Origin: Palsa-459 sp963841965
GTDB taxonomy: Bacteria > Actinomycetota > Acidimicrobiia > Acidimicrobiales > RAAP-2
Length of the DNA stretch: 64,000 nucleotides
Assembly (NCBI GenBank): GCA_963841965.1
Contig: CAWJES010000001.1
Coordinates: forward strand, 1-64,000
Direction: 5' to 3'
Within the stretch, counting starts at the first letter, position 1. Each line of letters starts with the position of its first letter. Shown piece by piece: positions 1-10,303 of the stretch. The notes beneath the pieces were generated by a model, which saw only the letters and a list, made by a program, of their open reading frames with translations, did no database searches and was not told the origin of the DNA. Both the position numbers and the translations under genes were made by a program.

Positions 1-480
1 CTCGGGACTGCCTCGATCACGCCTGGTGGTACGCTATGCCCAGTCCTGCCCGGAATTTCCTACTGCAAGAACGGCACGCAGGACTCGATTGCCCTCGCCC
101 GGGAGATCTCCGATGAATATGCGGGAAAAGAGTTCCCGGCCAAGATCAAGATCGGTGTCTCCGGCTGTTCGGCGGTGCTGCGGAGAGAGCCGGTCTACGG
201 GATGTCGGTATCATGGGAACAGCGAAAGGCTGGACAGTCTTCTTCGGCGGACACAGCGGTTTTAAACCACGGCAGGGAGAGCAAGTCGCCACCGGGGGGT
301 GACCCTCAGAAAGAGGCGCTGAAAACGCGTTTGCTCGCTGCTCGCGCATTTCAGGGAGAACGCCCAGCCAAAGGAGAGATCATCCCCGTGTTCCTCGAAC
401 GGGGCAGGGACGGAATGGATAGGGGAGATGAAGAAGGAATAAGAGACCTGGTACGAGGCATATTGTCCGGGAAAGCAGGG
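1..480 (+). pseudogene. siroheme sulfite/nitrite reductase-like protein, 3' part, frameshifted
   Basis: Three reading frames read in turn give a recognisable sulfite/nitrite reductase 4Fe-4S/siroheme half. Around base 50 comes GISYCKNGTQDS, then KIKIGVSGCS (about 145-170), then DVGIMGTAKGWTVFFGG and FKPRQGEQVATG (about 198-295), and finally a degraded FLERGRDGMDRG tail near 390. The family pattern is a C-x-x-x-C pair near the start and SGC-x-x-C around siroheme; the second pair is restored only if a base is shifted near 172. The 5' end is outside the window. Small proteins of this kind (Dsr-LP) are common in methanogens, where many have no proven role. At least three indels in 400 bases could be true decay, but neighbours show the same error pattern. 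The end is approximate. Confidence 0.7.
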
Positions 481-1106
481 GCACCCTCTGCCCGGATGGG
501 CTTTGTTATTGTGTTGGATTGGCTCCGGAGCAGATCCCAGGTATTTCCGGGGAAAAAAAGGATCCTGTTTTCTCCGCCCGGGAACCCCTTTTATTTTCAG
601 GCTAATATCGCGTTTCCTGCCCTCTCAACACTCTGCATGACCATTTCATCTTCCTGTTTTTCACGGCTCAAGAAACGCTTCTAAATTGCACGGTTTTTTC
701 CTGATTAAAACGGCCCGTTTTCGAAAATAACGTGTTATATTAATATTTTTGTCGGGAGTTGGCACTATTTCCACTGGGACCTGCCGGTCGTGAATCCGAG
801 CCCGGATATCTCCGTCGGAGGATAGTATCCCGGGAGAGTGTAAGTCCGTCTCACCCCTCATTATAAACGGGGTTTGCAGGGTTCGTCACGCAGTCGGGAC
901 GATGGGGACTGATGCCCCCATACCCCATTAATGATGAACTTCGCCTCCCCGAAGAGACGCCCCCGCGGCGGATCAAGAGAGAGGGATCAATCTGCACGTG
1001 AATGACACGCAAAATCAGGTAAAGAAGTCCCTTGCCTCGCCGTGCCTGCGGAGGCCTGAGGCGGGGGGACTCATATTTCTTCACTCTCTCATTTCTTGTG
1101 AATCAC
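481..1106. other. non-coding stretch with AT-rich block and hairpin
   Basis: I see no convincing gene here. An AT-rich stretch at about 731-747 (TTATATTAATATTT) could be an archaeal TATA region. It is followed by the hairpin at 801-834. Short open frames on both strands look like chance frames. A structured RNA starting after the AT-rich block is possible but matches no family that I recognise. Confidence 0.35.
801..834. repeat. imperfect inverted repeat (hairpin)
   Basis: CCCGGATATCTCC and GGAGGATAGTATCCCGGG can pair around a GTC loop, with small bulges. It lies in a gene-free stretch about 60 bases after an AT-rich promoter-like block, so it could be part of a non-coding RNA or a terminator. 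The sequence alone does not decide which. Confidence 0.4.
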
Positions 1107-1838
1107 TCACACGGGTCTTACTTCATTGTCATTTCCCGGGTAAGACAATGACCTCTCCTGCTTGCAATTCTCACCCGTTGAAATTATGTACCGGTAGCAG
1201 TTGTCGATAAACTCCTGTTTCCGGTGCTCGCTGCGTTCACCGGGGGGCGTGAGATAACCGATCGCAGGGGTCTGCTGTGCCGGGCAGAACGGGCAGAGTG
1301 CGGCATCGACATCGCCTGTCTTGTCCCGACCGGGCAGTAATACACGCCTTCAATGAGTTCGACCGGTATACCGCCGGGAAGTATGTACCGACCGGGTGGC
1401 CCGGCTCCTCCCGGACAATCATACAGAAGCCTGCAAGCAGGAATTTCAGGAAACGGAGCCGGAGATCGCTGTCCCGGCGGACTGTGCGATGACCATGTCC
1501 CAGTATGCGTTCTCTGCATCGGTCACCGGCTCTTTTTTTGTCCTGAACGTGCCCTGCTGGTGCATGAGCCGGATCTCCTGGTATGTCCCGAGCAGGTCGC
1601 CGGTGATCGCTTCTTCGAGTTCTTTTTTATCCGGGTGCAAGGTCCCGAATCGAATTCCCGAAATTCTGTTCCATCTGCCCGGATGTCGCGGGGCAGATAA
1701 CAGCACGACCCGGGCAATGGCCACACCGAGTTCACCCCGGCTCTGCATCATCCTGAAACGGGTACAGTCTTTATGGATGGCCTCGGCGATCTGTTCAGGC
1801 GTACCTTGCCCGGGATTATACGGCATATCGGCATTCAT
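1107..1838 (-). CDS. DUF2115 (UPF0305) archaeal protein, frameshifted
   Basis: The N-terminal part (1838 down to about 1450) opens MNADMPYNPGQGTPEQIAEA. Rejoining frames gives FLLAGFCMIVREEPGHPVGT, then PGGIPVELIEGVYYCPV, then DAALCPFCPAQQTPAIGYLT, ending in RPV at a TGA at 1107. The late CPV...CPFCPA cysteine cluster is typical of the DUF2115 family of methanogens, whose function is unknown; the cysteines suggest metal binding. About two indels (near 1460 and 1310) must be corrected, giving roughly 240 residues, usual for the family. The gene is transcribed away from the cimA-ilvBN operon, with about 150 bases between the two start sites holding both promoters. Confidence 0.72.
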
Positions 1839-1987
1839 GGCGACAGCCTTCCGTATTTTTTTTAGTAATAGTCCCTGCCTGATATTTTATCGGCCCGGCA
1901 CATGTAAGGGTTACCGGTGCGGGCATTCCCCGTCCGAACGTTTTAATAGTCTGCATTCCCAGTCATGTAACATGGTGTCTACCATGA

Positions 1988-3479
1988 GTGAGTGTTTTAT
2001 TAGCCAGTAAACTGCGCTTTTTTGATACCACGTTACGGGACGGGGAACAGACCCCGGGTGTATCGTTAAACCCGAACCAGAAATTAGAGATTGCGACAAG
2101 GCTTGCAGACATCGGTGTCGATGTTGTCGAAGCCGGCTCTGCTGCGGCATCCACGGGCGAGCAGGACGCGATCCGGCTCATCTCGGGTGCCGGGCTCCCG
2201 ATAGAGACCTGCACGTTTGTCCGGGCCGTAAAGACCGATATCGATTATGCCGTGGACAACGGCGCCGATTCGGTCCATCTCGTAATCCCGGTGAGCGACC
2301 TGCACATCGAAAAGAAGATGCGCAAGACCCGGGAGCAGGTTGCCGAGATGGCGTGGAGTTCGGTCGAGTACGCAAAGAGCCGGGGGCTCATTGTCGAACT
2401 CTCGGGCGAGGACGCATCAAGGGCCGACCAGCAGTTCCTCCACGAAATCTTTTCCGGCGGTGTGGAACGCGGGGCCGACCGGCTCTGCTTCTGCGACACG
2501 GTGGGCGTGCTCACGCCCGAGAAGTGCGCAGCGTTCATCCCGCCGCTTGCCGGGGTCGCGCCGCTTTCCATTCACTGCCACGACGATCTCGGTTTCGCGC
2601 TTGCAAACACAGTCGCGGCCTTAAAAGCCGGCGCGACCTGCGCCCATGTGACGGTAAACGGCCTTGGCGAGCGGGCGGGGAACACGCCGTTTGAGGAACT
2701 GGTCATGTCACTCGAAGTGCTCTACAACTACCCGACCGGGATAAAAAAAGAGGAGATCTACTCCCCTCTCGACGCTTGTGTCGCGGCTCACGGGCGTCCC
2801 GCTGCCGGTCAACAAGGCCGTAGTCGGCGAGATGGCCTTTACCCACGAGAGCGGCATCCATGCCCATGGCGTGATCCGGGAACCCTCGACCTACGAATCC
2901 ATCCGGCCCGAACAGATCGGGAGGAAGCGCCGGATCGTGCTCGGAAAACATTCCGGCTCTGCATCCGTGGAAGCGGCGCTGCACGAGATGAAGTACGCGC
3001 CAAACGAGCAGCAACTCAAAGCGATCGTTGCACGGATAAAAGATCTCGGCGACTCCGGGAAACGGGTGAGCGATGCGGACCTCATGGCGGTTGCCGACGC
3101 GGTACTTGCGATGGAGTGCAGGCCCACGATCAAACTACGGCAGTTCACCGTTGTCTCGGGGAGCAGCATGATCCCCACCGCATCGGTCACGCTCGAAGTC
3201 CGGGGCAGGGAAACGACCGGCGCGGCAACGGGTGACGGGCCGGTCGATGCCGCGATGCAGGTGCTCAGTAAATCGGTCGCCGATGCCGCGAACATCCGCC
3301 TGGAAGAATACCACGTGGACGCGATCAGCGGCGGCACCGATGCGCTCGTGGAAGTGACCGTAAGATTAAGTAAAGACGGGAAGATAATAACTTCAAGAGG
3401 CGCACGCACGGATATTATCATGGCGAGCGTCGAGGCGATGATCGCCGGTATGAACAGACTACTCGAGGAACGAACATGA
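1988..3479 (+). CDS. cimA: (R)-citramalate / 2-isopropylmalate synthase, one frameshift
   Basis: This enzyme condenses acetyl-CoA with a 2-keto acid: pyruvate for citramalate (isoleucine route) or ketoisovalerate for leucine. FFDTTLRDGEQTPGVSL is the HMGL-like TIM-barrel signature; SIHCHDDLGFA carries metal-binding histidines and HVTVNGLGERAGNT is the second family signature. A LeuA-type regulatory domain fills about the last 130 residues (GPVDAAMQV, DALVEVTVRL). The string TFVRAVKTDIDYA...HLVIPVSDLHI resembles archaeal CimA as I recall it, so I favour CimA over LeuA, but the boundary is soft. An extra C in the CCCC run at about 2763-2766 shifts the frame; removing it restores IYSLSTLVSRLTGVPLPVNK. 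A GTG start at 1988 is used. The stop overlaps the ilvB start, indicating one operon. Confidence 0.85.
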
Positions 3480-5156
3480 AAACCGGGGCAAAACTCCTCA
3501 TTGAAGCACTCCAGCGCGAAGGAACCGATACGATATTCGGCTACCCCGGCGGCTCGGTGCTGCCGATCTATGATGAACTCTACGATTCACCATTGCGGCA
3601 CATCCTGGTACGGCACGAGCAGGCAGCGGCGCATGCCGCGGACGGGTATGCACGCGCGAGCGGCCGGGTAGGGGTATGCCTTGCCACCTCGGGGCCCGGT
3701 GCCTGTAACCTGGTCACCGGGATCGCGACGGCCTACATGGACTCGGTCCCCCTTGTCGCCATTACCGGCCAGGTGCCGACCACGATGCTCGGGAACGATG
3801 CCTTCCAGGAATCTGATATCCAGGGCATCACGATGCCGGTAACAAAGCACAATTATCTCGTGAAGGACACCTCCGACATCCCCCGCGTGGTACAGGAAGC
3901 GTTCTATATCGCGGGCACGGGCCGGCAGGGGCCGGTTCTTATCGATCTCCCAAAGGATGTCAACACCCGGTCGGTCAAAGAACCGGTCGTGCCGGAAAAA
4001 GTGTCGCTCCGGGGCTACAACCCGACATACAAGGGAAACAAGCGCCAGATCGACAAGGCGATCGAACTGATAACCGCTGCCGAGCGCCCGCTCATCTATG
4101 CAGGAGGCGGCGTGATCTCCTCAAATGCCTCGCAGGAACTCGTCACGTTTGCGACCAGCCTTGGCATCCCGGTCACGACGACCCTCATGGGGATCGGGTG
4201 CATTCCCTGCGATCACCCGCTTAATCTCGGGATGCTCGGCATGCACGGCACCGAGTACGCAAACTTTGCCGTGACTGAATGCGATCTTTTGATCGCCATC
4301 GGGGCCCGGTTCGATGACCGGGTCACGGGCAAGATCGACACCTTCGCGCCGCATGCGAACGTGATCCACATCGATATCGACCCGGCCAAGATCGGGAAGA
4401 ACAAGCGCGTGGACGTGCCGATTGTCGGCGACGTAAAATCCGTGCTCACGGATGTGATTGACGGGTTAAAGAAGAAAAATGTCTGCGACGCATGGCAGAA
4501 AAAGATCCAGCACTGGAAGCAGCACCACCCGCTCCGGTTTGGGGAAAAGAATGGCTGCCTGCACCCCCAGTTCATCCTCCAGCAGATGAACGAACTCTTA
4601 AAGGGCGACGCGGTGATCGTCTCTGAAGTGGGCCAGAACCAGATGTGGACCGCCCAGGTACTTCTGCTTCCGCAAGCCCCGGACATGGATCACCTCCGGC
4701 GGCCTTGGCACGATGGGCTATGGGTTCCCCGCAGCTATCGGGGCGCACTTTGCCCTGCCCGATGTCCCGGTCTTTGATGTGGCCGGCGACGGGAGCATCC
4801 AGATGAATATCCAGGAGATGGGAACGGTGGCGCAGTACAAGATCCCGGTGAAGATCGCGATCTTAAACAACATGTACCTCGGGATGGTGCGCCAGTGGCA
4901 GGAGCTCTTCTACGACCGGCGTTACTGGTACACCGAACTCCCGCCGGTGGAGTTCGTGAAGATCGGGCAGGCGTACGGTATCGACGGCATCAAGGTGGAG
5001 TCCTGCGACGAGGTCATGCCGGCCTTAAAAGCCGCAGTGGACTGTGACGGGCCGTTCGTCTTCGACTTCCGGATCGAGCGGGAGGAGAACGTGTTTCCCA
5101 TGGTGCCGGCCGGGGCTGCGATTAACGAGATGATCGGGGGGCATCCGCGATCATGA
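3476..5156 (+). CDS. ilvB: acetolactate synthase large (catalytic) subunit, one frameshift
   Basis: This thiamine-diphosphate enzyme joins two pyruvates, or pyruvate and 2-ketobutyrate, in the first common step of valine/leucine and isoleucine synthesis. The catalytic glutamate is in VRHEQAAAHAADGYARA near residue 48. The central FAD/DHS-like domain includes IGARFDDRVTGKIDT. The TPP-binding GDGSIQMNIQEMGT...ILNN stretch lies at 4788-4872. Length is about 560 residues, normal for the family. The frame breaks near 4658: the first frame drifts after MWTAQ, while the other gives YFCFRKPRTWITSGGLGTMG, the expected sequence. ATG at 3476 overlaps the upstream stop by four bases, and its own TGA overlaps the ilvN ATG at 5153, so the three genes are probably translationally coupled. 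Confidence 0.93.
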
Positions 5157-5657
5157 AGGCGCACACGCTATCCGTCCTTGTCGAGAACAAAGCCGGTGTC
5201 CTCTCAAGAGTCACGGGCCTCTTCTCCCGACGCGGATTTAACATCGAGAGCCTCGCGGTCGGTCCCTGCGAGGAGCAGGAGATGAGCCGGATCACCATTG
5301 TCGCGATCGGCGACGATGCGCAGATCGAGCAGGTGATGAAGCAGTTCAACAAGCTCATCGATGTGATCAAGGTCTCGGACCTGACCGACAACGAGCGGGT
5401 CGAACGCGAACTGGTGATGTTCAAGGTGACCGCCGACCAGGGTTCGACCCGGGCCAAGATCATGCAAATCGCGACGATCTTCCGCGCCCAGATCGTGGAC
5501 GTGGGAGCAAAATCAGTAGTGCTTCAGGTTGTCGGGGATACCGACAAGATCAACGCGATGGAAAAACTGCTGCGCCAGTTCGGGATCAAGGAACTGATCC
5601 CGGACCGGAAGGATTGCAATTTTACGCGGCACAAAGACCGTGACAAGCAGCAAGTAA
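5153..5657 (+). CDS. ilvN: acetolactate synthase small (regulatory) subunit, one frameshift
   Basis: This subunit binds valine and stimulates IlvB. The N-terminal ACT domain is clear (HTLSVLVENKAGVLSRVTGL, then FNIESLAVGPCEE), and the C-terminal half (residues about 80-160, FRAQIVDVG) follows the usual fold. Near 5600 an extra C in GATCCCGG shifts the frame; removing it gives ELIRTGRIAILRGTKTVTSS and a TAA at 5655-5657. That gives about 167 residues, the normal family length, instead of the 183-residue open frame. It is the last gene of the operon: an eight-T run follows within five bases. Confidence 0.92.
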
Positions 5658-5661
5658 TCTC

Positions 5662-5669
5662 TTTTTTTT
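5662..5669 (+). terminator. poly-T terminator after ilvN
   Basis: A run of eight T follows the restored ilvN stop (5655-5657) by only a few bases. Archaeal transcription commonly ends at such T runs without a hairpin, so this fits the end of the cimA-ilvBN transcript. Confidence 0.6.
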
Positions 5670-6413
5670 GCTTGCCGCACAGCACAGTCCCGGGGGTTAT
5701 ATAGCCCCAGTACTTCACTAATTTCAGAATGGATTAACAACCCCAAATTTTCCTGCACACTCCCAATCCGGATTCTGGCCCATAATGGCCTCCGGGGACC
5801 CGATCGGGTCCTAGACGATACAAAGTCCGGCCAAAAAAACACCTCTTGCAGAACACCGCTAAAGGGAAAATATAACGCCCCGCAATTTGACCGGTTTTTT
5901 TATTTTCGCCACAAATCACGGGGATAATTTCCGTGGTGGACAAAATGGTTCCATTTTTGTGTTCACCACCGGACCCTCATGGAAAAATAAGTCCGTTTCG
6001 GCCCCGGATTGAGGGGCGGGATCGTATGTATGAGGGAAGGGCGGTTTTGTCCCATAAGTGGTGGGATAATTGAGAGAGTACTAATCCCATATTATCGGTT
6101 CGCCCCCACATCACAATATGAAGTTCATGTACCTGCTCATGAGGATCGTTTGTATCTTCGCGCTCCTCTCCCTTGTCGTCACTGCCACAGTTACCACGAA
6201 CGTTGTCCAGGTTTTTGTCAACCCGGTACTGAAAATCGTATGTCATGACGGACAGGGATTCGGCAATTTTATCCTGCTGTTCGAAAAGACTCGCGAGCCT
6301 GTGAGTGATGCGCCGCATCATCGTCACAGGATGTGACTCGCAGGCCCGTAGTTTCAGATCCTGTATGCCCGGGCCTGAAACGTTTGGAAAAATGGGTTGA
6401 TTGATATATCGGG
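5670..6413. other. intergenic stretch of about 740 bases; one possible small membrane ORF
   Basis: No recognisable gene lies here. On the + strand a 72-codon frame at 6118-6336 starts MKFMYLLMRIVCIFALLSLV and has one hydrophobic segment; on the - strand a 116-codon frame covers the same bases. Neither has family features or a clear ribosome site, so I do not call either one. The stretch contains the long inverted repeat at 5931-5972 and a weaker GTTTCAG/CTGAAAC hairpin near 6351-6380. Confidence 0.4.
5931..5972. repeat. long near-perfect inverted repeat with two-base spacer
   Basis: CCGTGGTGGACAAAATGG and CCATTTTTGTGTTCACCACCGG are nearly reverse complements (CC-GTGGTG, ACA and AAATGG pair, with small bulges), separated by two bases. 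The tight loop and long stem suggest a cruciform or RNA hairpin, or a remnant of a small mobile element. It stands alone in non-coding DNA, about 270 bases after the ilvN terminator. Confidence 0.55.
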
Positions 6414-6434
6414 GATCCGCTAAAAAAGCGGATC
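6414..6434 (-). terminator. hairpin at the 3' end of the lactate permease gene
   Basis: A perfect 7-base stem (GATCCGC/GCGGATC) encloses a loop that reads TTTTTTA on the gene strand. The left arm on the gene strand begins inside the permease stop codon, so the structure sits exactly at the transcript end and is probably a terminator or 3' stabiliser. Confidence 0.6.
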
Positions 6435-8017
6435 AGAAGATCAGCATCAGGACCAGCATCACACCGGTAACAAGCGTCAGTATAATCGCGACCGGAGCAA
6501 CCTTTCGGACGACTTCTCCTTCTATACCGATCTTATCGACAACCGCTGCAGCATTGACAATCTTTGCAACTGCAACACCTGACGCGATGCCTCCGGCAAC
6601 CATATGGGCTGCATAGACTTTCATAAAGTCAAGATTGAGGACATCGGTCGATTTTTTGAGGATACCATAGAACATAACGTTGGATGAGGTCTCGCTCCCC
6701 AAGACAAACGACCCGAACAGTCCCAGTGACGGGCTTACTAACGGGAACGCAAGACCGAACACAAGTGCGAGCACGAGGCCGATCACAACGTTCATGTTAA
6801 ACCCGGATGCTCCCGAGGCAAAGGTAAGCGCACCGTTGATCACGGATTTTCCTGACCAGTCCATCACATAGGCTATAGCGAAAAAAACCATTGCGGCAAG
6901 GGTCGGGCTCCATGCCCGCCGGAGCCAGAGCGAGGTGATCTTCTTTGCCTCATCTTTTGACCGGATCAGGATAGGCGCGGTAATAAGTGTACCTACGAGT
7001 ACCAGAAATACGCCTGGTTTAGGAGTTTTAAATCGACAATCTGGTCGGCCATGACCGGGATCTTCTGCAGGTTGCCGACGAACGCATGCAGGCCTCCCTG
7101 GATGATGGGGATACTGATGATAATACAGAAGATCACGAGGACCAGCCAGGGAAGTGATGCCTTCCAGAGCGGCATCTTGGTTTTTCGTTCCTCCGCGGCT
7201 GCGGAAGCGGCAGCCGGATGCCGTGATCTCAAGCGGCCTGCCCCGGATCTTCCGCATCAGGAAGAGTCCTACAATGGTAACAAGGCCAGAGAAGACACCC
7301 ACAAGGCCTATGGCCGAAGCCGGGAGGATGTGCACAAAGAGAATTGCACAGAGCCCGAGGGTCAGACCTGAGACAAGTGCTGTAAAAAATCCTTTTTTTA
7401 CACCGGCAAAACCATCGGCGACCCAGAGCATGGAAAGCGCGATACATGTTGAGATAACCGGCAGGAACCATGCAACAGTAATCCCAAGCGTAATCACGTC
7501 CAGGCCAAAGGCCGATGCCGGGCAGGGTAATCGGAACGGCAAGCAGCGAGAACGAGGTCAGCGGGTCATATCCCATACAGGGCAGGGCGACTGCAGCGAG
7601 AGGGGAGAATCCGAGTGCAAGCATGATGGGCGGAAGCATTGTTACCGGTGTAGCCCCGATGGATACGAGAAACGTTCCAAAACCTACGTTCAGGATCATG
7701 ATCTGCTCGTACCGTTCCGCAGCTACCGTTTTGATGTACGCCGTGATGCTGCTGATCGCGCCGGTCACATCCATCATCGTAACCTGCAGGATGGTTACGA
7801 GCACCATCAATGAGATCCCAAAAGAAGAGAGCACGCCGTACCACGATGCCGCGAGGGCAACGGGAAGACTGGTCTGGAAAAACAGGACGGCGACGATAAC
7901 GGTCAGAATCCATCCGACGATGCCCATCAGTGTCCCGGACTGCTTAAAGAAAACAAGTCCGATAAAGATCAAAAGAATGGGCAGGATGGCCAGGATAAAC
8001 TGAATACTCAGGTCCAC
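6433..8017 (-). CDS. LctP/LldP-family lactate permease, about three frameshifts
   Basis: This is a polytopic membrane protein of about 525 residues. The N-terminal piece (8017 down to about 7510) opens MDLSIQFILAILPILLIFIG and holds VGFGTFLVSIGATPVTMLPP and LGFSPLAAVALPCMGYDPLT. The middle piece has LDVITLGITVAWFLPVISTC. The C-terminal piece has GLFGSFVLGSETSSNVMFYG, matching the conserved LGWLGVFLTGSDTSSNALF-type block of E. coli LldP. Frames must be joined near 7510, 7230 and 7010. The family carries L-lactate or glycolate in symport with protons. In this protein the more usual GAAGFGAP block reads SIGATPVTM, so the substrate is uncertain. A lactate-type permease in a methanogen is unusual. 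It starts 140 bases from a divergent oxidoreductase gene. Confidence 0.8.
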
Positions 8018-8055
8018 TTTGATCTACCCTCCGGGGTATGAGTATAAAGTCTGCT

Positions 8056-8072
8056 ATGTTATAGCATAACAT
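8056..8072. promoter_or_regulatory. 17-bp perfect palindrome in divergent promoter region
   Basis: ATGTTATAGCATAACAT has 7-base arms around AGC. It is centred between the permease start (8017, - strand) and the oxidoreductase start (8158, + strand), and just upstream of a TATA-like GAGTATAAAG on the permease side. This size and position fit an operator for a dimeric regulator controlling one or both genes. The regulator is not identified. Confidence 0.55.
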
Positions 8073-8157
8073 TATCGATCTGATCTTATCGAACATGTGA
8101 GCAGCGAGTACGGACCGGGGGATCACCCGCAGGGCAAAGGAACGGTGAGTTCTATAA

Positions 8158-9494
8158 ATGCTGCCCGCCAACAGTTGGGCAGTGAAAACGGCAATTCTCG
8201 GGGGCGGGTTGTCCGGCCTGACGCTGGCCCGCCTCCTGCACGAAAAAAAAACAGATCTTGTTGTCCTTGAAGCAGAGCCGGAATACGGCGGGCTCTGCCG
8301 GTCGCGGACCACCAACGGATTCACGTTCGATATCGGCGGTTCACATATCATTTTTTCGAGGGACTCCGAAGTGCTCACCTTCATGCGGCAGCAGATTGCC
8401 GGAAACGAGCAGGAAAATGCACGGAATACGAAGATCTTCTACAAGGGCCGGTACGTGAAATACCCCTTCGAGAATGGTCTTTGTGACCTGCCCGCAGAGG
8501 ACCGGTTCTTCTGTATCAGCGAGTTTGTAAAGACGCTTGTGGCCGTGGAAAAAGGCGACCTTCCGGCACCTGAGACATTCCGTGACTGGATCTACTACAC
8601 GTTCGGGAAGGGCATTGCCGAGTGCTACATGGTGCCGTACAATGAGAAGATCTGGAAGTACCCGACCGAAAAAATGTCTCGGCACTGGGTTGACGGGCGC
8701 ATCCCGAGGCCCCGGTCGATGACGTGATCAAATCCGCGATTGGGATCCCGACAGAAGGGTACACTCACCAGTCTGTCTTTTCTTACCCGCTTGACGGTGG
8801 GATCGAAGCGCTTGTAAAGGCAATCGCACGACCGGTTGAACAGTTACATCAGAACGGATTTCCGGATCAGTTCGATCAAAAAAAGGGAAAGCAGTGGATC
8901 ATCAGTAACGGCACTGAATCTGTCACGGCAGACCGTATCATCTCAACCATTCCCATCCAGCACCTGATTGCAGCACTCGACAACGTGCCTCCGGAAGTCA
9001 GAAAGGCTTGTGCTGCCCTCACGTACAACTCGCTTGTCTGTGTCAACATCGGCCTGCGCGGGAGCGTGCCGGATTATTCGTGGCTCTACATCCCCGACCC
9101 GGCGCTCGGGAAGACCAACCGGATCTCGTTCCCGTCCCAGTACAGCCGGCACGTGGCACCTGATGGCCATAGCGCGATCCTCGCCGAGATCACGCACCAG
9201 CCCGGTGACAGCGTGGCGCAGATGACCGATGATACTCTCATCGCAGAAGTTACCGGCACACTCACTGCAATGAACCTGGTAACGCCGGATCAGATCGTCT
9301 CTGCATCTGTCGCGCACCAGCCGTTTGCTTACATCGTCTACGATACAGAATACCAGAAAAATATCGCCATTCTCCGGGAATACTGCGGGTCGATTGGCAT
9401 CCCGCTCGTGGGCCGGTTTTCCCAGTTTGAGTACCTCAACATGGACGGGTGCATCCGGAGTGTGCTGGATTTTGTAAAATCGTATCCGGCCTGA
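8158..9494 (+). CDS. FAD-dependent oxidoreductase (amine-oxidase / UDP-galactopyranose mutase-like), one frameshift
   Basis: The N-terminus has a Rossmann FAD motif, KTAILGGGLSGLTLARLLH, an acidic strand end (VVLEAEPEYGGLC) and FTFDIGGSHIIF, as in the protoporphyrinogen oxidase/amine oxidase superfamily. Proteins of this type often sit in surface-polysaccharide clusters, and the next gene is a glycosyltransferase, so a role in envelope glycan synthesis is plausible; the substrate is unknown. A missing C near 8704 shifts the frame; with it, GRIPEAPVDDVIKSAIGIPT reads through to the second half, ending at 9494 (about 445 residues, normal). ATG 8158 has GGTGAG nine bases upstream; an internal GTG at 8182 directly before KTAILGGG is the alternative start. 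Confidence 0.82.
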
Positions 9495-9568
9495 AACATT
9501 TTCCCATTCACGGCATCACGCTTATAATCCGACAACCTAAAAAATGTACAGGAGTTTTTCTGACCCGT

Positions 9569-10267
9569 ATGATATCGGTTATCGTCCCGTCATTCAATGA
9601 AGAGGAGAATATCGCCCAGTGCCTCGTCTCGCTCTCGCACCAGACGGTCAATAAAAGCGAGTACCAGATCATTGTCGTTGACGGAGGGTCAACGGACCGT
9701 ACCTGTGAGATTGCCCGAAAGTATGCAGATAAGGTCTTTATCCAGACCTCAAAGAAAGTCGGCGGGGCGCGAAACGATGGTGTAATGGCCTCAAAATGTG
9801 ACATTATCGCATCAACCGATGCCGACTGTATCCTCCCGCCGGACTGGATCGAGAGGATCAGGAACGATTTCGCGGATCCGGCCGTCGTGCAGGTCTATGG
9901 CCCGGTCTACCCTATCGAGGACAGCATCGGCAACCATTTCTCGCTTCTTCTCGCAAATACCTTTTCCCGGATCGGGTACTACAGCCGCACATTTTACTAC
10001 ACGCTTGGCTGCAACACCGCATTCCGTAAGGACGCATTTCTCAAAGCCGGCATGTACCGGTGCATCGATGCCGGGGACGACATCGAGATCGCGATGCGCA
10101 TGAAAGACGAGGGAAAGATCCGTTTTGACGGGAAACTGAAGGTCGGGTTTTCCATGCGCCGGTACCAGCAGTACGGCACACTCAAATCGCTGTACGAATG
10201 GTTCTATATTGTCGCCCACGGCGGGGAGACCCAGAAATATGCGTATTCCCAGAAAAAATACAAATGA
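9569..10267 (+). CDS. family 2 glycosyltransferase
   Basis: This is an intact gene of 232 codons. MISVIVPSFNEEENIAQCL, IIVVDGGSTDRTCEIARKYA, GGARNDGV and STDADCILPPDW give the GT-A nucleotide-sugar fold with its metal-binding DAD (DxD-type) motif, and YRCIDAGDDIEIAMRM supplies the likely catalytic acidic residues. No membrane segment is obvious, so it is probably cytoplasmic and works at the membrane surface on lipid-linked acceptors. The ATG at 9569 is chosen because the fold begins there; the frame stays open about 40 codons upstream without family similarity. GGAG lies 14 bases upstream. It follows the FAD oxidoreductase by 75 bases, fitting a small glycan locus. Confidence 0.88.
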   Translation: MISVIVPSFNEEENIAQCLVSLSHQTVNKSEYQIIVVDGGSTDRTCEIARKYADKVFIQTSKKVGGARNDGVMASKCDIIASTDADCILPPDWIERIRNDFADPAVVQVYGPVYPIEDSIGNHFSLLLANTFSRIGYYSRTFYYTLGCNTAFRKDAFLKAGMYRCIDAGDDIEIAMRMKDEGKIRFDGKLKVGFSMRRYQQYGTLKSLYEWFYIVAHGGETQKYAYSQKKYK

Positions 10268-10303
10268 TTGCCGGGCAGGCCGCACCGTATGCGCGGAGCG
10301 TGT

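Noticed and set aside
5977..6327. A 116-codon open frame on the - strand and a 72-codon frame on the + strand
   Set aside because: They overlap each other and neither has a ribosome site or family match; one hydrophobic segment on the + strand is not enough.
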